DNA of 6,384 bases from Opitutus sp. GAS368 (GCA_945861235.1 CAMATV010000196.1:1-6384); one strand, 5' to 3'; positions 1 to 6,126 are shown, counted from the first letter of the stretch. Translations and numbers: made by a program. The notes: generated by a model not told the origin, from the letters alone.

Positions 1-775
1 AGCGCGATAGCGCGGAACGCCGAAGCCGAAGGCGCAGGCCCCGAAGCGAAGCGCCGGGGTGAGGAATGCCGGGTGCCCGCAACGCGGGCGGCATGACGAA
101 CAATGGAGCGGAGTGCGGACGTGGAGCCGGAGGGGCGACGGCGACGCCGGGTCGGGGATCAGCCGCGACGACCGTAGCCCCGTTCGCGCAGCGAGACGGC
201 GCGGTTCTCGGCTCGGCGAGAGCCGTGACGTCAGGGGCGCAGGGCGTTGCGGCCCCCGACTGGGCGGAGTCGGCGCACCGTAGGCGGAACGGTAGCGCGG
301 AGCGAAATGGAGGGAGGCCGAGCGGCACCGTCTGCGGGCGAATTATCGAGGACGTGGCGACGGAGCGCGTTAGCGTGGCTCGCCGAGCGAGCGATGGCGT
401 TGAGGCGAGCGACCTACGGGAGCGGGTGAAGACGGACAGGGGGAGTGTTGGCGTTGCGGGCGGCGAAGACGCGGGAGCGATTCGCCAAGCGAGCGAAGCG
501 AGTGCGGGCGTTGCGAGGGTGAGGACGGCGTCGCCGCGGTGATCCAAGCGAGTGCGTTGCGAGTGAGGCGACGGGACTCGAGTGGAACCCGCTGGAGCGG
601 CGGGAGCCCACTGGAGTGATACGGAAGCCCGGACGGTAGGATGGCGGACCAACGGATCACGATACTGAGGTGACCCGTAGCGAGGCCGAGGCGCGAGGCC
701 CAGAACCAGAGAGCGGAAGGAAGTGAGGGCCACCCATAGTCGGGGGATTGAGGCACCCGCCCCCAACAACGGAGA
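1..775 (+). ncRNA. Hairpin-dense purine-rich block, possible large structured RNA (partial at left edge)
   Basis: No reading frame here looks like protein: the open frames on both strands give low-complexity Arg/Gly/Ala/Ser or Pro/Ser/Arg strings, as GC-rich non-coding DNA does. The plus strand is G-rich over C by roughly 2:1 in the rows I counted (301-360 and 481-540), with GA-rich linkers between short stems. Stems seen directly: 39-43 with 55-59; 66-70 with 90-94 enclosing 75-80 with 84-89; 202-210 with 217-225 (9 bp, one G-T); 234-241 with 248-256 (one bulge); 256-261 with 268-273; 274-281 with 289-297 (A294 bulged); 378-383 with 387-392; 462-467 with 481-486; 652-660 with 670-678 (one mismatch). 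Adjacent stems abut with few free bases. I infer a structured transcript or structured DNA element, cut by the window edge. I do not recognise a known RNA family. GC-rich DNA makes short hairpins easily, so covariation is needed. Confidence 0.4.
485..568 (+). repeat. Imperfect tandem duplication with GCGTTGCG motif
   Basis: The segment 496-524 (AAGCGAGTGCG, then TTGCGAG, then TGAGG) recurs at 546-568 with short deletions between the same three blocks, at an offset of 50 bases. The upstream block CCAAGCGAG also occurs twice (485-493 and 544-552). The 8-mer GCGTTGCG appears in both copies (508-515, 554-561) and at 244-251 and 451-458. This is seen directly; the function is unknown. It suggests that the purine-rich block grew partly by local duplication. 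Confidence 0.55.
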
Positions 776-803
776 TTGGGTGCGTCCGAACTTTTTCATT
801 TTT
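754..803 (+). terminator. Possible terminator closing the purine-rich block
   Basis: GCACCC (754-759) can pair with GGGTGC (778-783); alternatively CCCAA pairs with TTGGG inside the same segment. T5 at 792-796 and T5 at 799-803 follow about 8 to 20 bases after the stem. The gap between stem and T-run is longer than in a canonical intrinsic terminator, so this is a weak call. Its position would end a plus-strand transcript before the zinc-ribbon gene. Confidence 0.25.
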
Positions 804-815
804 CCACGCGTGGAA
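802..815. promoter_or_regulatory. 14-bp perfect palindrome, candidate operator
   Basis: TTCCACGCGTGGAA is a perfect inverted repeat with no spacer. It lies 84 bases before the preferred start of the zinc-ribbon gene (899) and 15 bases before an alternative in-frame ATG (830). Its symmetry and position suit a dimeric DNA-binding protein, possibly a regulator of this gene. No regulator is identified. Confidence 0.35.
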
Positions 816-898
816 TCGCCGTGACGTCGATGGCGCCTAGATCGACAACATACGCTTGCACCCATAGCGCCCGCGGCTGTTCCTTTGGCCCAATTCGA

Positions 899-1693
899 AT
901 GCCCACATGCGACCAATGCGGCGGAGAGATTGAGTTCCGCGTGATTTATGGACAAACGCGACCTATCCATCGCGGTGGGGCCTGGAGTTGCCCGGGGAGT
1001 AGCGGAGAAGGCGAACGCTCAAGTTCCCCGTCAAGTCCTTCGAAGACTAGGATGCATTCGTCCTATCGCGTCCGAACCACTTATGTGAATCCGAACGCGC
1101 GTTGTCCGGTTTGCAACGCCGACGTTTTCTTCTACGAGTCGCCCGATGACGGACGGGTTTTCTTCGACGAGCTCGGTCCACCATGGCCAAAACACGCATG
1201 CACCGATCAAGGGCTCGATCACCCGATGATCATTCGGGCTTTGGGTGAGTATGTCCTCGAAGCGGCGAAACGGGAGCGAAGGGGCACCCAACAAAGAAAA
1301 ATGGATCCAGCGTGGCGTGCTGCGGGATTCTCGCCCTTTTCGGATGCGCGTGGCCAGCTGGTCGGCTCCGGCATTCGCATATGTGGCACGGTTCTGAGCC
1401 AAAAAGGGGGGACGTCGAGGTCGCTCGAAATTCGCGTTTCGTCGCGGCATCAGCTCCGGACCTATGCGACAGATCCGCAGTTGGCGCCGTGGAGCGAAGT
1501 CGGATCAAAGCGATGGGCCGTCTTGCACGCAATCGACACTGGCTTGGTGATGATCCGTGAAGATGCGCGGACTCGATCGGTGCTGCTCTCCATTGTCACC
1601 GTGGTGCCTCTCGTCCGAGCGATTCATGGACAACCGTCCGCCTGTCAGACGGAAATCTTAGAGGTTCACGGCGAGTCTGAGATCGACGCCTAG
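899..1693 (+). CDS. Uncharacterised zinc-ribbon protein (264 aa)
   Basis: The protein opens with a Cys pair (C4, C7 in CDQCGG) and C31, then a Ser-rich linker (about residues 32-55). A second, better conserved-looking zinc ribbon follows at about 62-101: C69-P-V-C72, then a FFDELGPPWPKHAC stretch giving H99 and C101 as likely zinc ligands. From memory, segments of the form YVNPNARCPVC ... VFFDELGPPWPKH recur in unrelated bacterial hypothetical proteins; I cannot name a family. The C-terminal part (about 145-264) has no recognised motif, no signal peptide and no clear membrane helix, so a cytosolic protein is likely. I chose ATG 899 because the sequence before it (in-frame ATGs at 776 and 830) reads like non-coding DNA; neither 899 nor 830 has a good Shine-Dalgarno. 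The gene converges on the zinc-finger gene 77 bases away. That it is a real gene is fairly safe; the function is unknown and nucleic-acid binding is only a guess. Confidence 0.7.
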   Translation: MPTCDQCGGEIEFRVIYGQTRPIHRGGAWSCPGSSGEGERSSSPSSPSKTRMHSSYRVRTTYVNPNARCPVCNADVFFYESPDDGRVFFDELGPPWPKHACTDQGLDHPMIIRALGEYVLEAAKRERRGTQQRKMDPAWRAAGFSPFSDARGQLVGSGIRICGTVLSQKGGTSRSLEIRVSSRHQLRTYATDPQLAPWSEVGSKRWAVLHAIDTGLVMIREDARTRSVLLSIVTVVPLVRAIHGQPSACQTEILEVHGESEIDA

Positions 1694-1705
1694 TGCTCGC
1701 CGCGG

Positions 1706-1742
1706 TGATTCGGAATCAACGCACCACCATGAACAGCATGGT
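1706..1742. terminator. Two small hairpins between convergent genes
   Basis: TGATTC-G-GAATCA (1706-1718) is an odd palindrome, and ACCATG-AACAG-CATGGT (1726-1742) is a 6-bp stem with a 5-base loop. They sit between the stop codons of two convergent genes, where a bidirectional terminator is expected. Neither strand has a T-run after them, so the intrinsic terminator role is unproven. Confidence 0.3.
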
Positions 1743-1770
1743 CGGCGTCTCGTCTGTGAGGGAATTGAAA

Positions 1771-2106
1771 CTACCCTTGCTGCTTCAAACCCGGCGCCCC
1801 GCCGCCGTGAATTTGGATTCCCTTGTGCAGGCGGTAGCCCTTCAGCCGTAGGCGAGACCGGGCTGCTGCTTTGCGGGCAATCTTGCTGATCTTGGCGGCG
1901 ACCTCGGCGCCGCGGCTTAAGCCGGCGGAGCCCTCCGCCTGGCCGAATTTCCAAGTGAGCACGCTGAGAATATGGCGATAGTCCGGCAATGCTCTTGGTT
2001 TCGGCTCGCGCGGTAGTTTGGGACACCGGTTGAGGTGTTCGTCCATCATTCTGCGGCCGATCGATGCACAGCGATAGGGACAGAGGGGAAGTTTTTTGCT
2101 GCTCAT
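1771..2106 (-). CDS. Small zinc-finger-like hypothetical protein (111 aa)
   Basis: The N-terminus has a possible C2HC zinc finger: C9-x3-C13-x10-H24-x3-C28, ending in RCPK, with the usual Cys-Pro at the first ligand. Short bacterial zinc fingers of the C-P-x-C ... H-x3-C type are common, though here the first pair is spaced by three residues rather than two. The rest is basic (many K and R between about residues 75 and 100) with no hydrophobic segment, which would suit nucleic-acid binding. ATG 2106 is the first start after an in-frame TGA 30 bases upstream, so the start is well bounded; no Shine-Dalgarno is seen. Codon use looks like a real gene. The name of the family and its function are unknown. 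It faces the larger zinc-ribbon gene tail to tail. Confidence 0.6.
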   Translation of the reverse strand: MSSKKLPLCPYRCASIGRRMMDEHLNRCPKLPREPKPRALPDYRHILSVLTWKFGQAEGSAGLSRGAEVAAKISKIARKAAARSRLRLKGYRLHKGIQIHGGGAPGLKQQG

Positions 2107-2656
2107 GGTTTTAATCGAAGGGGAAATCGCGGCTCAGATTCGTAGAGCGCGAAGGTGGGCAGGTGGGCGGGAGGTTGCTCGTCGAGGGAGCGAGCGTCGA
2201 GGCGAAGCGCAATTTACAAATATGAAATATGCTGCCAATCAAAGCGAAATAGTGACGAAAACGTGAAACGGCGGCGAGAGCGCGCGGAGCTGCAAATGAA
2301 AATCAAAATGACTGCTTCGGGACGGACTTCGGCTGGTGCGGGTTCGGAATCTGAGGGAGAAATGGAAGCGGATGATGTTGAAGAAACGAGGACTAGGTTC
2401 GGGCGATTCGTAGATCGCGGCCGCACGAGTAGTACCCATCGAAAAGCGCAGTTAGTTAAGGCCTTTTGCCGATGGCGGAGACTCCTCCGTAAGTCGGCCC
2501 GGTAGCCGGAAAATACTAGCGGGCTGAAGTCCCCCCGCGGCCGGCACACTCAATCAACTGAATCGAGGCGAGTGGGCGGAATCCAAGAGTTCAATCGGGG
2601 ACAGGGCGACAGCCTTAAAATTGGCGGAGGATTGGCGGAGCACGTTTTAAAAGGAG
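2107..2656. other. Intergenic stretch with no convincing gene
   Basis: The plus-strand open frame 2155-2505 gives a low-complexity, Arg/Glu/Ser-rich translation with no start signal and no family resemblance; the minus-strand frames are likewise unconvincing. Visible structure: an AT-rich patch at 2211-2232; GCTCG (2177-2181) able to pair with CGAGC (2191-2195); CGGAG-ACTC-CTCCG (2476-2489); and a direct repeat TTGGCGGAG at 2621-2629 and 2632-2640. Parts are purine-rich and echo the GAGCGA/GCGAAGCG style of the left-edge block. Confidence 0.5.
2211..2238 (-). promoter_or_regulatory. Possible sigma-70-type promoter for the zinc-finger gene
   Basis: On the minus strand TTGGCA (2238-2233) is followed after 16 bases by TAAATT (2216-2211). 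The -35 box matches consensus at five of six positions, the -10 box at four. The patch is distinctly AT-rich in GC-rich surroundings. It lies about 105 bases before ATG 2106. Confidence 0.3.
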
Positions 2657-2686
2657 AAGGCCAACAACCGTTAAGTTGTTGGCCTT
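2645..2686 (-). terminator. Rho-independent terminator of tRNA-Asn
   Basis: A perfect 12-bp stem (2675-2686 with 2657-2668) closes a 6-base loop, beginning three bases after the CCA end of the tRNA on the minus strand. The stem is followed by a CTCC and a T4 run (2652-2649). The tail is short and offset, but the stem is strong and the position is right. Confidence 0.85.
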
Positions 2687-2689
2687 CAT

Positions 2690-2764
2690 TGGCTGCCCGG
2701 GTAGGGATCGAACCTACGACCAAGTGATTAACAGTCACCTGCTCTGCCACTGAGCTACCAGGCA
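2690..2764 (-). tRNA. tRNA-Asn (anticodon GTT)
   Basis: Read on the minus strand, the 75 bases fold as a complete cloverleaf. The acceptor TGCCTGG pairs with CCGGGCA (one T-G pair), the discriminator is G, and CCA is encoded in the gene. The D arm has GCTC/GAGC. The anticodon stem is GGTGA/TCACT with loop CTGTTAA, so the anticodon is GTT, reading AAC/AAT (asparagine). The variable loop is TGGTC, and the T arm is GTAGG-TTCGATC-CCTAC. All arms are intact. A strong terminator follows at once, and a TTGACA box lies 65 bases upstream, so it is probably a single-gene transcript. Confidence 0.97.
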
Positions 2765-2805
2765 ACGTGGCTTCGGGTGACTTTCGCCATCCGATAGAGT
2801 GGCAT

Positions 2806-2834
2806 GAAAACAAAGGCGCGCGCACTCTTGTCAA
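2806..2834 (-). promoter_or_regulatory. Possible tRNA-Asn promoter (-35 TTGACA)
   Basis: A perfect TTGACA (2834-2829, minus strand) lies upstream of the tRNA. No good -10 box sits at the usual 16-18 bases downstream (the best is a T-rich GTTTTC/TTTTCA), so only the -35 element is convincing. The expected start site, near 2800, would leave a leader of about 35 bases. Confidence 0.35.
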
Positions 2835-3058
2835 TGCCCGTTTTTCCGTTTCCCACGGATTTCCTGCCTCGCGCCCAATTCCTAGCAGCGAGAACACCTC
2901 GCCCAGACGCCGCGGGTGCGGTCATTTTCACTGGGCGTACGCACTTGCTGCTCCCAGTCAAATCCTCCCGCAGGGTGACCCACAGCGACCGTCGTGAGAA
3001 GCACCGGCCCGCCCGGACAATCCACTGCAGCGACCGCGGCGAGGGGAGCCCACTCTGA

Positions 3059-3319
3059 TCAGGCGGCAAATGCTTTGCGGGCCGCAGCAGCGCCCGCGAC
3101 TTTCGTGGCCTCAGCTGCCAGTTGGGCAAAAAACGTGTCGCGACGCTCTCGGGCGATGGTGACGTCCTTGGTGCCAAGCGAGCGGCGGATACGCTCCTTG
3201 GTAAAGGGTGTCGGGTGGACGGTATAATGGAGAAACCAGGTCCCGTGGTTGTTCCACAGGTGATGGTTCTCGTTCTCGGCGCGGACGCGGATGCCGGGGA
3301 GGATGGCGATGGTAGTCAT
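3059..3319 (-). CDS. Small protein resembling the N-terminal arm domain of tyrosine recombinases (86 aa)
   Basis: The central segment (about residues 21-65), with NNHGTWFLHYTV then RRSLGTKD at 45-52 and an ARERRDTFFAQLA helix, resembles the N-terminal arm-binding segments of phage-type integrases (the 'G-T-W/Y-x-x-R ... R-x-S-L-G-T-K-D' pattern, DUF6538-like). A full integrase needs a core-binding and a catalytic domain (R...HxxR...Y); none is present, and after the stop at 3059 no frame continues with integrase-like sequence. ATG 3319 is bounded by an in-frame TAA 24 bases upstream; no strong Shine-Dalgarno is visible. It could be an excisionase-like stand-alone DNA-binding protein, a remnant of an element once integrated at the neighbouring tRNA-Asn, or an unrelated small family. 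That it is coding is likely; the functional link is inference. Confidence 0.6.
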   Translation of the reverse strand: MTTIAILPGIRVRAENENHHLWNNHGTWFLHYTVHPTPFTKERIRRSLGTKDVTIARERRDTFFAQLAAEATKVAGAAAARKAFAA

Positions 3320-3360
3320 GATGCGTGATGTTCTTTGTGGGAGTTATCGCGCAGCAGGTT

Positions 3361-3398
3361 TTGAAAACAAAAAACCGATCTGGGCATCAGATCGGTTT
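3361..3398 (-). terminator. Strong Rho-independent terminator
   Basis: On the minus strand a perfect 11-bp stem (3398-3388 with 3382-3372) with a 5-base loop (3387-3383) is followed by T-rich bases giving TTTTTTGTTTT across the stem end and tail. It ends minus-strand transcription arriving from the right: either the DUF3500 transcript with a 290-base 3' UTR or a separate small RNA. On the plus strand the trailing sequence is not T-rich. Confidence 0.85.
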
Positions 3399-3576
3399 CG
3401 TCTTCGGGAGCGTTCTTGGTTCGCTTCCCTTGCGGGTTGCGCACATCCGAGGCCGTCCCCGATCCACCGTGGCCGCTCCCGGCCCGGTTGGCGGAACCGA
3501 CTTTTTGAAGGTCAGTTCGTTCCTGATGCGTGGGCGAACGTGACGATCTCCGCAGAGTCGTCGAGATTTTTTTCAA
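3361..3576 (-). ncRNA. Candidate small RNA or structured 3' UTR
   Basis: The minus strand between an A/T tract (3566-3582) and the terminator has no credible protein. The only longer open frame runs straight through the terminator hairpin; the frame that stops inside it has no upstream ATG. Visible folds: GACGA-CTC-tgcg-GAG-a-TCGTC near 3542-3562, and GGG-A-AGCG pairing with CGCTCCC near 3408-3430, followed by the terminator. The pattern stem, single-stranded part, stem, terminator is typical of bacterial small RNAs. No clear promoter is found upstream, so a processed DUF3500 3' UTR is equally possible. No known family is recognised. The 5' end is a guess. Confidence 0.3.
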
Positions 3577-3662
3577 AAAAAATGCAATCCAATCTGCCGC
3601 GTCGTCAGGGCGGAGGCGATGAAGGCTCCTATCCCGAAGCGAGCAATTGGTTTCCGCTGTCC

Positions 3663-3681
3663 CCCGGTTTCCCGAACCGGG
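3663..3681 (-). other. Small GC hairpin just after the DUF3500 stop
   Basis: CCCGGTT (3663-3669) and AACCGGG (3675-3681) form a 7-bp stem with a 5-base loop, nine bases past the DUF3500 stop codon on the minus strand. There is no T-run after it, so it may protect the 3' end or pause polymerase rather than terminate. Confidence 0.4.
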
Positions 3682-3689
3682 CGCCCCAC

Positions 3690-4718
3690 TTATTTTTTGT
3701 GCTCCTTGGCATAGTGCTCGGCGAGGAGGTCGTGGCCAAAGTCACCTTTGAAATCGCGGAACACGGAGTGGACGTGGTTGGCGTTATTCTGGGAGTTATC
3801 GAATTCGATGAGGAAGGTCGGGCCTTGGATGCGGTAGTAGGTTGCGGCGCTACGGTCGAGCGCGCCGGCCCACGCAAACGTGACCTTGTCTAGGCCGGCC
3901 TTGCTGATGGCGGCAAAGGTCTCAGCGGCGATTTCGGCGCGACCGCGGCTGGCGTAGACTTTGACCAAGGCGAAGAGCTTTTCGCGCTGCCCCGCGGTGA
4001 GTTGAGCGGCGGCGATACCCGCCGGGGCGAGCAATTCCACCCGCTTCTTGTTCGTGGTGACGATTTCCTTCGGAGCGACGTCGGCAAAGATCGCGACCTT
4101 GCGCTGCGCCGCGTCGAGCGAATTCACCAAGGCGAGACCGAGGTCTTCTTCCTCGCCCAGCACGCGTTCACCCTTGCGCGGTCCGGAGCGCACTTCAGCG
4201 GGATTGGTGCCCATGAAGACCGGCGCGAAAAATACGTGCGCGCCATCGACGAGGGTGAAGTTAAACGAGAGATGATGGCCCTCGAAGCGCCAGCCCCACG
4301 ATTGCTTTTCCGACGGAGTGCCGAAGATCGTGATGAAATAATTGATCGGGTCGCGGCGACCAGCCGGCGTGTCTTTTTCCAGTTCCTTGAGGATGATCTC
4401 GAGCGACCTGATACCTTCGGCGCGCAGGAGACCGCTCTGCCCCAGTCCGCTGCGGAGCAGCGCGAGACCGAGGTCACGTTGAGCTTCGGTCAGGTGCTTG
4501 AGCGACAAACCTTGACGGGGGACGGGAGTGAAAAACCAGTTCTCACGTTCGGCATCGGTGAGCGGGTAGGTGGCCTGCTTCGCCTGATCGGCGCTCAGCG
4601 TGGCGAGGAATTTCTGGGCGGCGCCAAACATATCGACCGCCGGCGCATGAGCGCGGGCGAGTGTGGCGAGGATGAAGAGGCCGAGGGCGGCGAGGAGGAC
4701 GCGAGGGGTGGGACGCAT
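3690..4718 (-). CDS. DUF3500 family secreted protein (342 aa)
   Basis: The sequence matches what I know of DUF3500 proteins over nearly its full length. Landmarks: WGWRFEGHHLSFNFTL (residues 141-156), GTNPAEV ... GERVLGEEEDLG (170-194), and the C-terminal FDNSQNNANHVHSVFRDF block (306-323) with clustered Asn and His that could bind a metal or ligand. The biochemical role is not established. I chose the ATG at 4718, not the longest frame (4838): from 4718 the protein starts with a signal peptide (positive MRPTPR, hydrophobic VLLAALGLFILATL, then ARA just before H24), while the 40 extra residues look random. The protein is therefore probably exported to the periplasm or outside. An AGGG lies about 15 bases upstream, a poor Shine-Dalgarno. 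It lies downstream of mtnA on the same strand, but 304 bases away. A TTGACC (4835-4830, minus) upstream might be a -35 box, but no good -10 follows. Confidence 0.92.
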   Translation of the reverse strand: MRPTPRVLLAALGLFILATLARAHAPAVDMFGAAQKFLATLSADQAKQATYPLTDAERENWFFTPVPRQGLSLKHLTEAQRDLGLALLRSGLGQSGLLRAEGIRSLEIILKELEKDTPAGRRDPINYFITIFGTPSEKQSWGWRFEGHHLSFNFTLVDGAHVFFAPVFMGTNPAEVRSGPRKGERVLGEEEDLGLALVNSLDAAQRKVAIFADVAPKEIVTTNKKRVELLAPAGIAAAQLTAGQREKLFALVKVYASRGRAEIAAETFAAISKAGLDKVTFAWAGALDRSAATYYRIQGPTFLIEFDNSQNNANHVHSVFRDFKGDFGHDLLAEHYAKEHKK

Positions 4719-5022
4719 GACGCAGCAAACGCCCTGGAGCGGGCGGGACGCAAGCTCGCACACGGCGATGACACGCCCGGCGTTAGATCGATGGTCCGCG
4801 CCGCGCGACGATTTGCAGACGATGCGCGTGGTCAACACTCACCGCGTGGTGTGTGGGGACGACCTCCTCGTCGAGCGGGAACTCGCGCCGGGTGCCGAGT
4901 CCGCCAGAGGGATTCCGCAGTCGCGGTGAACACCCGCGTGACGTGGGATTCGCGGACGGGGAGTAACCGGCCTGCACGCGAACGCGCGCGTTAATGGAGT
5001 TGAGGGTCGCCGGGCCTCGGCA
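4719..5022. other. Intergenic region between mtnA and the DUF3500 gene
   Basis: No gene is supported here. Several frames are open by chance in GC-rich DNA (a 64-codon minus frame at 4783-4977 among them) but show no family resemblance. No intrinsic terminator with a T-run is seen after mtnA. The gap presumably holds the promoter of the DUF3500 gene. Confidence 0.5.
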
Positions 5023-6126
5023 TCACCCGTTTTTAGATTTATCGGGAAACAGCGCGCGCAGTGCGGTGGCATTGGCGGCGCAGACGCCGCGCTCCGTGAT
5101 GAGGCCGGTGACGAGGCGAGCCGGAGTGACATCGAACGCCGGATTCGCGGCAGGGCTGCCCTCGGGGAGGAGCGCGATGGTGGCGACCGTTCCGTCGGGC
5201 AGACGACCCGTGAGATGAGTGACTTCCCGGGCGGCCCGCTCCTCGATAGGGATTTCCCGCAGCCCGTCCCGCAGCGCCCAATCGATGCTCGGCGAGGGTG
5301 CTGCGACGTAAAACGGCACGTGGTTGTCGTGCGCGGCCAAGGCTTTCAGGTAGGTGCCGATTTTGTTGCAGACGTCTCCGGTGGCGGTCGTGCGGTCGGT
5401 GCCGACGATGACGAGATCGACGTGGCCGTGTTGCATCAGGTGACCGCCGGCGTTGTCGGCGATGACGGTGTGGGGTACGCCGTGATTGAGCAGTTCCCAA
5501 GCGGTGAGGCTGGCACCCTGGTTGCGCGGTCGGGTTTCATCGACCCAGACATGGACGGACAGGCCGGCGTCATGGGCGGCGTAGAGAGGGGCGGTCGCGG
5601 TGCCGATGTCGACGGTGGCGAGCCAGCCGGCGTTGCAATGCGTGAGCACGTTGACGCGTTCGCCGGGCGCTTTGCGTGCGGCGATGGCCCGGATGAGTGG
5701 CAGGCCGGCGACTGCGATAGCGCGGTTGAGGGCGACGTCTTCATCACACATGGAGACGGCGAGCTGGCGCGAAGCGGCCGCGCGTGCGCTCGGGGCGAGG
5801 GGGGCGACGTGGGTGCGCACGCGGTCCAGCGCCCAGCGCAGATTGACGGCGGTCGGGCGGGTAGCGATGAGCGTGGCGTAGGCGTGGGCGAGGGCGGCGT
5901 CGGACGCATCCGCGCGGAGTGCGAGCCACAGGCCCCACGCCGCGGTGGCACCGATTAGCGGGGCTCCGCGCACCAGCATCGCGCGGATGGCGTGGGCCGC
6001 ATCATCGAGGGTGGCGAGGCGAGCGGTGACGAACGCATGCGGTAGGCGCGTCTGGTCGATGATCTCGATCGCGGTGCCGTCGGCGGAGGGCCAGAGGGTG
6101 CGAGTAGGGCGGCCGGAAACATTCAT
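5023..6126 (-). CDS. mtnA: S-methyl-5-thioribose-1-phosphate isomerase (367 aa)
   Basis: This enzyme converts 5-methylthioribose 1-phosphate to 5-methylthioribulose 1-phosphate in the cytosolic methionine salvage pathway. It belongs to the eIF2B-like isomerase family. All expected landmarks are in order: RGAPLIGA (53-60), the THCNAG motif with catalytic Cys164, DETRPRNQGASLTAWEL (196-212), the VGTDRTTATGDVCNKIGTY block with catalytic Asp244 and NK at 254-255, and IPIEER (292-297). The length of 367 aa is normal for the family. The start ATG 6126 gives a normal N-terminus (MNVSGRPTRTLWPSADG, leading into the usual 'I-D-Q-T-x-L-P' segment at 23-29); no Shine-Dalgarno is evident. No other methionine salvage gene and no recognisable SAM riboswitch lies in the 258 bases upstream. 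Confidence 0.97.
   Translation of the reverse strand: MNVSGRPTRTLWPSADGTAIEIIDQTRLPHAFVTARLATLDDAAHAIRAMLVRGAPLIGATAAWGLWLALRADASDAALAHAYATLIATRPTAVNLRWALDRVRTHVAPLAPSARAAASRQLAVSMCDEDVALNRAIAVAGLPLIRAIAARKAPGERVNVLTHCNAGWLATVDIGTATAPLYAAHDAGLSVHVWVDETRPRNQGASLTAWELLNHGVPHTVIADNAGGHLMQHGHVDLVIVGTDRTTATGDVCNKIGTYLKALAAHDNHVPFYVAAPSPSIDWALRDGLREIPIEERAAREVTHLTGRLPDGTVATIALLPEGSPAANPAFDVTPARLVTGLITERGVCAANATALRALFPDKSKNG

Noticed and set aside
66..542. 158-codon plus-strand open frame in the purine-rich block
   Set aside because: The translation is low-complexity (Arg, Gly, Ala, Ser) with no family resemblance; long open frames are common by chance in GC-rich DNA, and the DNA is better explained by hairpins.
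370..756. 128-codon minus-strand open frame
   Set aside because: Pro/Ser/Arg-rich antisense translation of the purine-rich block, with no domain or start signal.
1754..1772. Sequence GTGAGGGAATTGAAAC resembling the 3' end of a CRISPR repeat
   Set aside because: Only one copy; no second repeat or spacer pattern, and no cas gene in the window.
2155..2505. 116-codon plus-strand open frame in the intergenic region
   Set aside because: Arg/Glu/Ser-rich without recognisable motif or ribosome site; composition matches the surrounding purine-rich DNA.
3316..3576. 86-codon minus-strand frame starting MKKIS
   Set aside because: Starts at a TTG inside an A/T tract and reads straight through a strong terminator hairpin; not a plausible gene.
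4718..4838. Longer N-terminus for the DUF3500 protein
   Set aside because: The extra 40 residues have no family character and would bury the signal peptide that begins at the 4718 ATG.
4002..4994. 330-codon plus-strand open frame opposite the DUF3500 gene
   Set aside because: Antisense shadow of a clearly recognised gene with a signal peptide and conserved blocks.
5215..5958. 247-codon plus-strand open frame opposite mtnA
   Set aside because: Antisense shadow of mtnA, whose catalytic motifs are all intact on the other strand.
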